Source of the DNA: JAYYZW01 sp036339995
GTDB lineage: Bacteria > Pseudomonadota > Gammaproteobacteria > Ga0077536
Length of the DNA: 8,866 nt
Assembly: GCA_036339995.1 (NCBI GenBank)
Contig: JAYYZW010000057.1
Location: 1 to 8,866, forward strand
Direction: 5' to 3'
Each line of letters starts with the position of its first letter. Position 1 is the first letter of the stretch. Both the position numbers and the translations under genes were made by a program. The notes under the pieces were generated by a model. The model searched no databases and had not been told where the DNA came from. It saw only the letters and a list, made by a program, of their open reading frames with translations. Shown in pieces: positions 5,811 through 8,866 of this stretch.

Positions 5811-6170
5811 CTATTTGCCGAGGTTGATCAAGCCTCTCTTTGCGGAGAAATCCGCGGCCAGCCCCTCGATGTCGGCATCAGTCAAGCCAAGCGCCATGAC
5901 CTGGGCATTCATGATCGGATGCTGGCGACGGCCGGAGCGATAGGATTTGAGTGCCTGGACGAGGTAATCGGCGTACTGCCCCGAGAGGATCGGATAATCC
6001 GGCAGCAGCGGTTTATCCCCGTTTTCCCCATGACAGGCGAAACACGACTGCAGCTTGGCATCGAAGCTCATGCCCCCATCATCGCTCGCTTCGTCAGCGG
6101 CCAACACCGCACCGGTGGAGAACGCCAGTCCCAACAACACGAGAATTCCCATGAACCTTTTAAGCTTCAT
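5811..6170 (-). CDS. Small periplasmic monoheme cytochrome c (c4/c553-like)
   Basis: This 119-residue protein begins with a clear signal peptide: a basic MKLKR start, a hydrophobic core to about residue 20 and a likely cleavage near AVLA-ADE (about 24). The heme-attachment site is CFACH (Cys43, Cys46, His47). The probable sixth ligand is Met87 in HPIMNAQ, in the position used by class I cytochromes, followed by the typical LTDADIEGLAADF C-terminal helix. It is likely to shuttle electrons in the periplasm; the partners are unknown. It starts 42 nt after the stop of the second cytochrome gene, so the two are probably one transcript. A run of seven G on the coding strand (complement of 6179-6185) precedes the ATG in place of a standard ribosome site. 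Confidence 0.85.
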   Translation of the reverse strand: MKLKRFMGILVLLGLAFSTGAVLAADEASDDGGMSFDAKLQSCFACHGENGDKPLLPDYPILSGQYADYLVQALKSYRSGRRQHPIMNAQVMALGLTDADIEGLAADFSAKRGLINLGK

Positions 6171-6212
6171 ACAACATACCCCCCCACAGCGCCGCCGGAC
6201 GCCGCTTGAAGA

Positions 6213-6536
6213 TCAGTCTTCGTAGTTTTCCAGGAATGCCGCGATATCGGCGATGTCCTGATCGTTCAGGCTCTCGGCATTGGCGTGCATCGTGCCGTGC
6301 GTGCGCGTGCCCTGTTGATAAGCCTTCAGCGCGCTTGCAATGTACTTAGCATCCTGCCCGCCGAGTTTCGGCACATGGTAGGTCGGGTAGACGTTGAAAT
6401 AGCCCTTGACTCCATGACACCCCATGCAGGTTTCGGCCTTTTGACGACCCGCGCCGGCATCGCCGTCCGCGAAAACCGGAGCCGCAAGCAGACCGAGCGT
6501 TGCCGCCAGCAGGACCGAAGTCATTCGACTGCACAT
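6213..6536 (-). CDS. Small periplasmic monoheme cytochrome c (c4/c553-like)
   Basis: The start is placed at 6536, giving 107 residues, because AAGGGG (complement of 6543-6548) sits 6 nt upstream and because MCSRMTSVLLAATLG begins a normal signal peptide. The longer frame, open to 6581, would put 15 charged residues ahead of it. Cleavage is probable after PVFA (residue 23). The heme site is CMGCH (Cys37, Cys40, His41), and the likely axial Met is Met83 in HGTMHAN, followed by LNDQDIADIAAFL. It shares overall layout with the next gene but differs in sequence. Together the two single-heme proteins resemble the two halves of a diheme cytochrome c4 encoded separately. The electron donor and acceptor are not indicated by the neighbours. 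Confidence 0.85.
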   Translation of the reverse strand: MCSRMTSVLLAATLGLLAAPVFADGDAGAGRQKAETCMGCHGVKGYFNVYPTYHVPKLGGQDAKYIASALKAYQQGTRTHGTMHANAESLNDQDIADIAAFLENYED

Positions 6537-6893
6537 GTGTATCCCCTTACTACACCGGCGAATCGGCAGCCGGTCATCCACATTAAATTATGATTCGAAG
6601 TCTTTGCGCGGGCGGTTGCGGCTCGATTTTCGCTACTCACCAACCCTGGGGACCTTCTCATTTTCAAGTCCCGCGGAGCAAAATCGGCCCGTGTTTTTCG
6701 CCCGGATGCGTGCTGCGCAGAGTTTACTAGACCCGTTTGCATAGGGGAAGCAATCGCACCCGGTTATCCGAATCGCGTTGCTGATTCCGCAGGCTTCCCG
6801 ATCCCCAAGCGCCGTCGAGAATCTTGCGCACCGGAACATTATGATGGCGATTGGTTTTGGGCACTGGGTATTTACGGAGCCTCTGAATAAGTT
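6537..6893. other. 357-bp divergent intergenic region
   Basis: It separates the minus-strand cytochrome pair from the plus-strand gene at 6894 and should contain both promoters. CATAAT on the minus strand (complement of 6592-6597) is a possible -10 box for the cytochromes, but no good -35 box accompanies it. One further CTAG occurs at 6727-6730, without the inverted repeats seen at the two elements. Short open frames here overlap on both strands and have no supporting ribosome sites. Nothing else is identified. Confidence 0.4.
6543..6548 (-). promoter_or_regulatory. Ribosome binding site that decides the start of the first cytochrome gene
   Basis: AAGGGG on the minus strand lies 6 nt before ATG 6536. 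There is no comparable site before the alternative ATG at 6581. Confidence 0.65.
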
Positions 6894-7619
6894 ATGCGTT
6901 GGAGTAATGCTTGCCGCACCCTGGCCTGCATCGGGATCTGGGCATTGCTGGAAGATTGCGGGTTATCGCGGCCGCCCTCGGAACATGTGTTCTTTCCCCT
7001 GGCAGCAGGATCATACTGGCAGTATCGCATCGAGCGCACCACGATGGACGGCGTCAGCGAATTGCGCTACGCGATCTACACCGTGTCCCCCGATGTCGGC
7101 ACAGGGCAGGGCACGGCGATACGAGAAACCATGGACGGACGCCGCTATTACTATGCGCTGAACGCCGACGGTGTTTACAGGATAGGGGAGCGTCCCCGCC
7201 GGGGTCGCGCCATCACGTATCATCAGGAAAAGAGACTGATCCTCCCGCACGCACCCGCGTTAGCGCAGCGCTGGCGCAGCACCACAACGACGTCCGTGCT
7301 CGAGAGCACGGGACCGCCCTGGGAAACGCTATTCAGAATCAACGTCCCGGTCGAGGTCGAGTATCGAATTGAATCGCTGAGCGAAACCGTGCAGACGCCC
7401 GCCGGCCGCTTCACCGGCTGCCTACTGGTATCTGGCCGCGGTACGACCAATACCGACGTCGGGAATACCATCGGCCGTACCGATATTGAAGTCACGAGCA
7501 AGGAATGGTTTGCACCCCATATCGGTCTCGTGCGTTTGGAACGTACCGAACGCAGCACATCTGACGCCTTGAATTATGGCGCACTTCGCATGGAACTCGA
7601 CCGATGGTGGAGCCAGTGA
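6894..7619 (+). CDS. Conserved-looking protein of unknown function, possibly a lipoprotein or exported protein
   Basis: This is a 241-residue protein not assigned to a named family. The N-terminus is weakly hydrophobic (about 8-19) and contains Cys22 in LLEDCGL, which resembles a lipobox but has acidic residues where small ones are expected; lipidation is therefore doubtful. Next comes FFPLAAGSYWQYRI (33-46), a pattern common in secreted proteins of unknown function that begin with a 'PLxxGxxWxYR' strand. The rest looks beta-rich, with many Thr, Arg and aromatic residues, and ends in MELDRWWSQ. The reading frame is clean and its composition is that of a real gene. No good ribosome site precedes ATG 6894 (GGAG is 14 nt away), so the start is uncertain. 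It is followed after 251 bp by the DksA fusion gene on the same strand. Confidence 0.7.
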   Translation: MRWSNACRTLACIGIWALLEDCGLSRPPSEHVFFPLAAGSYWQYRIERTTMDGVSELRYAIYTVSPDVGTGQGTAIRETMDGRRYYYALNADGVYRIGERPRRGRAITYHQEKRLILPHAPALAQRWRSTTTTSVLESTGPPWETLFRINVPVEVEYRIESLSETVQTPAGRFTGCLLVSGRGTTNTDVGNTIGRTDIEVTSKEWFAPHIGLVRLERTERSTSDALNYGALRMELDRWWSQ

Positions 7620-7870
7620 AAGGAGCTTTGAACATTCCATATGTACAGTATTGCCGCACGGCAAACGAATTCGATATTCTGCGCCGCGGGAACTAACTCG
7701 AAACAATAGCCGCCAGTCAAAAGATTCCCGTCGGGCGCAATATTGCGCTCACCAGTGAAAATGATTAATGTTGCGCCCCGGTTTTCGGAACCTAAGCTGC
7801 GAATCAAGCGAATGGCGGCCACCGTACGGCAATTTAACGATGAGTCAAGGCTCACGAGTAGGTAACAGCC
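7620..7870. other. 251-bp leader region ahead of the DksA-fusion gene
   Basis: Two symmetrical sequences stand out. TTGCC/GGCAA with a GCAC loop (7651-7664) lies 32 bp after the preceding stop codon but has no T-run, so it is at most a weak terminator. A perfect 14-bp palindrome lies at 7735-7748. Short frames here lack ribosome sites at proper spacing; AAAGGAG at 7619-7625 is only 2 nt from the nearest TTG. No gene is called. Confidence 0.45.
7735..7748. promoter_or_regulatory. Perfect 14-bp palindrome, possible operator
   Basis: GCGCAATATTGCGC lies about 120 bp before the GTG start of the DksA fusion gene. Such a two-fold symmetric site could bind a dimeric regulator, or be a hairpin; there is no further evidence for either. 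Confidence 0.3.
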
Positions 7871-8797
7871 GTGGCAAAAGCAACAAAGAAATCCTCTGCG
7901 AAGAAAGCGAGTTCTCGCGCAGCGGCGAAAAAGAAAGCGACGCGGACAAAGACCGTGAAAAAGAAGGCACCAGCGCGGAAAATACCCAAGAAAAAAGTGC
8001 CCAAGAAAACTGCCAAGAAGAAAACGCCGCCCAGCAAGAAAGCGGTAGTAAAGAAATCCAGGAAAAAAACTGCAAAGAAGAAAATAGCCAAGAAAAAGGT
8101 CACGTCGCGAAAGACGCCGGCAAAAAGAAAACACGCGACAAAAAAGGCAGGTAAAAAGAAGCAAGTCGCAAAAAAGAAGCAAGTCGCAAAAAAGAAGCAA
8201 GTCGCAAAAAAGAAGCAAGTCGCAAAAAAGAAGACCTCGATCGCGCGCGTAGAAAAAGCTCCTGCCAAGAAAAAGCGTAGCCCTCGGGCCGGGCGGAATA
8301 CGGCGGTCGCTAAAGTCGCTGCGGCCAAGACTGCATCGGCGATAACGCGTGTGATTCGCACGCGTACTTTCGACCTCGACAAAGTGAAGATGTCGAAAGG
8401 CTATAAACCCTCGCCCAAAGACAAATACATGGGCCCGAAGCACATGCTGTATTTTCGCAACAAGCTGCAGCACTGGCGTGAAGAACTCATCATCGAATCC
8501 CAGGAAACGCTAGAACATCTGAAATCCGAAATACGCGATGTCGGCGATGAAGCCGAACGCGCCAGTCGCGAAAGTGACAACATCCTTGAGCTTAGAACAC
8601 GCGATCGTTACCGAAAACTGCTCAAGAAGATTGATGAAGCGATGAAGCGAATCGAGGACGGCTCATACGGCTATTGCGAGGAAACGGGCGAGGAAATCGG
8701 CATTGACCGCCTTCAGGCGCGGCCCATCGCCACCTTGACCGTCGATGCCCAGGAGCGTCGCGAACTGTTCCGACGGCAATTCCGGGACGACCGCTAA
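7871..8797 (+). CDS. dksA: DksA-family transcription regulator with a lysine-rich histone H1-like N-terminal tail
   Basis: This 308-residue protein has two parts. Residues 1-120 are 43% lysine (52 of 120), the rest mostly Ala, Thr, Val and Pro, in patterns such as KKTAKKK and PKKK, as in histone H1-like or AlgP-like tails that bind DNA non-specifically. Residues about 180-308 match DksA, which binds the RNA polymerase secondary channel and, with ppGpp, adjusts promoter choice: YMGPKHMLYFRNKL, LELRTRDRYRKLLKKID, RIEDGSYGYCEETG and RLQARPIATL. Of the four zinc cysteines only Cys269 remains; the others are Thr272, Thr290 and Ala293, as in zinc-independent DksA proteins of alphaproteobacteria and P. 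aeruginosa DksA2. At the coiled-coil tip, DxxDxA reads DEAERA (226-231), so the second Asp is Glu229. GTG 7871 is the start, with a modest TAGGT ahead. Confidence 0.88.
   Translation: MAKATKKSSAKKASSRAAAKKKATRTKTVKKKAPARKIPKKKVPKKTAKKKTPPSKKAVVKKSRKKTAKKKIAKKKVTSRKTPAKRKHATKKAGKKKQVAKKKQVAKKKQVAKKKQVAKKKTSIARVEKAPAKKKRSPRAGRNTAVAKVAAAKTASAITRVIRTRTFDLDKVKMSKGYKPSPKDKYMGPKHMLYFRNKLQHWREELIIESQETLEHLKSEIRDVGDEAERASRESDNILELRTRDRYRKLLKKIDEAMKRIEDGSYGYCEETGEEIGIDRLQARPIATLTVDAQERRELFRRQFRDDR
8153..8233 (+). repeat. 18-bp in-frame tandem repeat in the lysine-rich tail
   Basis: Four perfect copies of AAAAAGAAGCAAGTCGCA (8153-8224) are followed by half a copy (8225-8233). Each encodes KKKQVA, giving residues 95-118 and then KKK. 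The DNA identity, not only the peptide identity, points to recent duplication by slippage. Confidence 0.95.
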
Positions 8798-8866
8798 TTT
8801 ATCGAAGCTCCAACAGCCAGCCCGGATACGCCCGTCTCCAGTATTGCCGCCGGAGTCCGTTCGCCC
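8798..8866. other. Sequence after the dksA-like stop codon
   Basis: These 69 bp contain no ATG or GTG on the plus strand and no clear terminator. In many proteobacteria gluQ follows dksA, but the stretch visible here is too short to show whether it does so. Confidence 0.3.

Noticed and set aside
5796..5813. TAGGC/GCCTA stem as a terminator of the cytochrome operon
   Set aside because: Five base pairs overlapping the stop codon, with no T-run following on the minus strand; too weak to call.
6537..6581. Longer start for the first cytochrome gene (ATG at 6581)
   Set aside because: It would add 15 mostly charged residues before a normal signal peptide and cover the good AAGGGG ribosome site.
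6850..6893. Possible insertion-sequence end in the 'GAGCCTCTGAATAAG' stretch
   Set aside because: It faintly recalls ends of some IS5-type elements, but there is no matching inverted end, target duplication or transposase fragment nearby.
7744..7772. TTGCGC and TAATGT at 17-bp spacing as a promoter for the DksA fusion gene
   Set aside because: Each hexamer matches the consensus at only about three positions, no better than chance in this much sequence.
7768..8154. Plus-strand frame in another phase over the lysine-rich tail
   Set aside because: Its Glu/Lys-rich peptide comes from reading the same A/G-rich repeats one base off; it stops before the DksA domain and resembles no family.
7574..8473. 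Long minus-strand frames rich in Phe, Leu and Cys opposite the DksA fusion gene
   Set aside because: They are the complement of lysine codons in the H1-like tail; repeated FFFATC-like peptides simply mirror the 18-bp repeat. The plus frame encodes a recognisable DksA domain.

Overview
The window looks like a chromosomal segment of a moderately GC-rich gammaproteobacterium. The evidence is the set of protein families (an RND-type adaptor, small c-type cytochromes resembling c4/c553, a DksA-type RNA polymerase regulator, an ArsN2-type acetyltransferase) and the presence of small palindromic elements in the intergenic gaps. The species cannot be named from this sequence. No rRNA, tRNA, CRISPR array or intact insertion sequence was found.

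Layout. Bases 1-57 (minus) hold the first 19 codons of a gene that leaves the window. Divergent from it is an APH/choline-kinase-like phosphotransferase (130-1134, plus). A 154-bp MITE-like element with 17-bp terminal inverted repeats and CTAG on both sides (1167-1328) separates it from a glutathione S-transferase-like gene (1336-1989) and an ArsN2-type N-acetyltransferase (2000-2434). A second, unrelated 321-bp palindromic element, also bordered by CTAG, lies between the stop codons of arsN2 and the convergent RND adaptor gene (2771-4042, minus). Upstream of the adaptor on the same strand are a KamA-family radical-SAM/PLP aminomutase (4149-5519) and two small monoheme cytochrome c genes (5811-6170 and 6213-6536). 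The plus strand then carries an unrecognised, possibly membrane-attached protein (6894-7619) and a DksA homologue with a long lysine-rich histone H1-like N-terminal tail (7871-8797).

How the parts relate. GST and ArsN2 are 10 nt apart and probably co-transcribed; both families fit detoxification, but no other ars gene is present. The two cytochromes form a tight pair, probably soluble periplasmic electron carriers. The kamA gene has its own candidate promoter and a perfect 27-bp tandem duplication ending one base before its start codon. The adaptor has no pump permease beside it.

The most interesting points are: (1) the 321-bp element, whose two arms carry matching hairpins in which several base pairs changed on both sides while pairing was kept; (2) the H1-like/DksA fusion, which retains one of four zinc cysteines and has Glu in place of the second coiled-coil-tip Asp; and (3) the KamA protein, in which the two Asp residues that hold the lysine side chain in lysine 2,3-aminomutase appear to be Arg and Ser.
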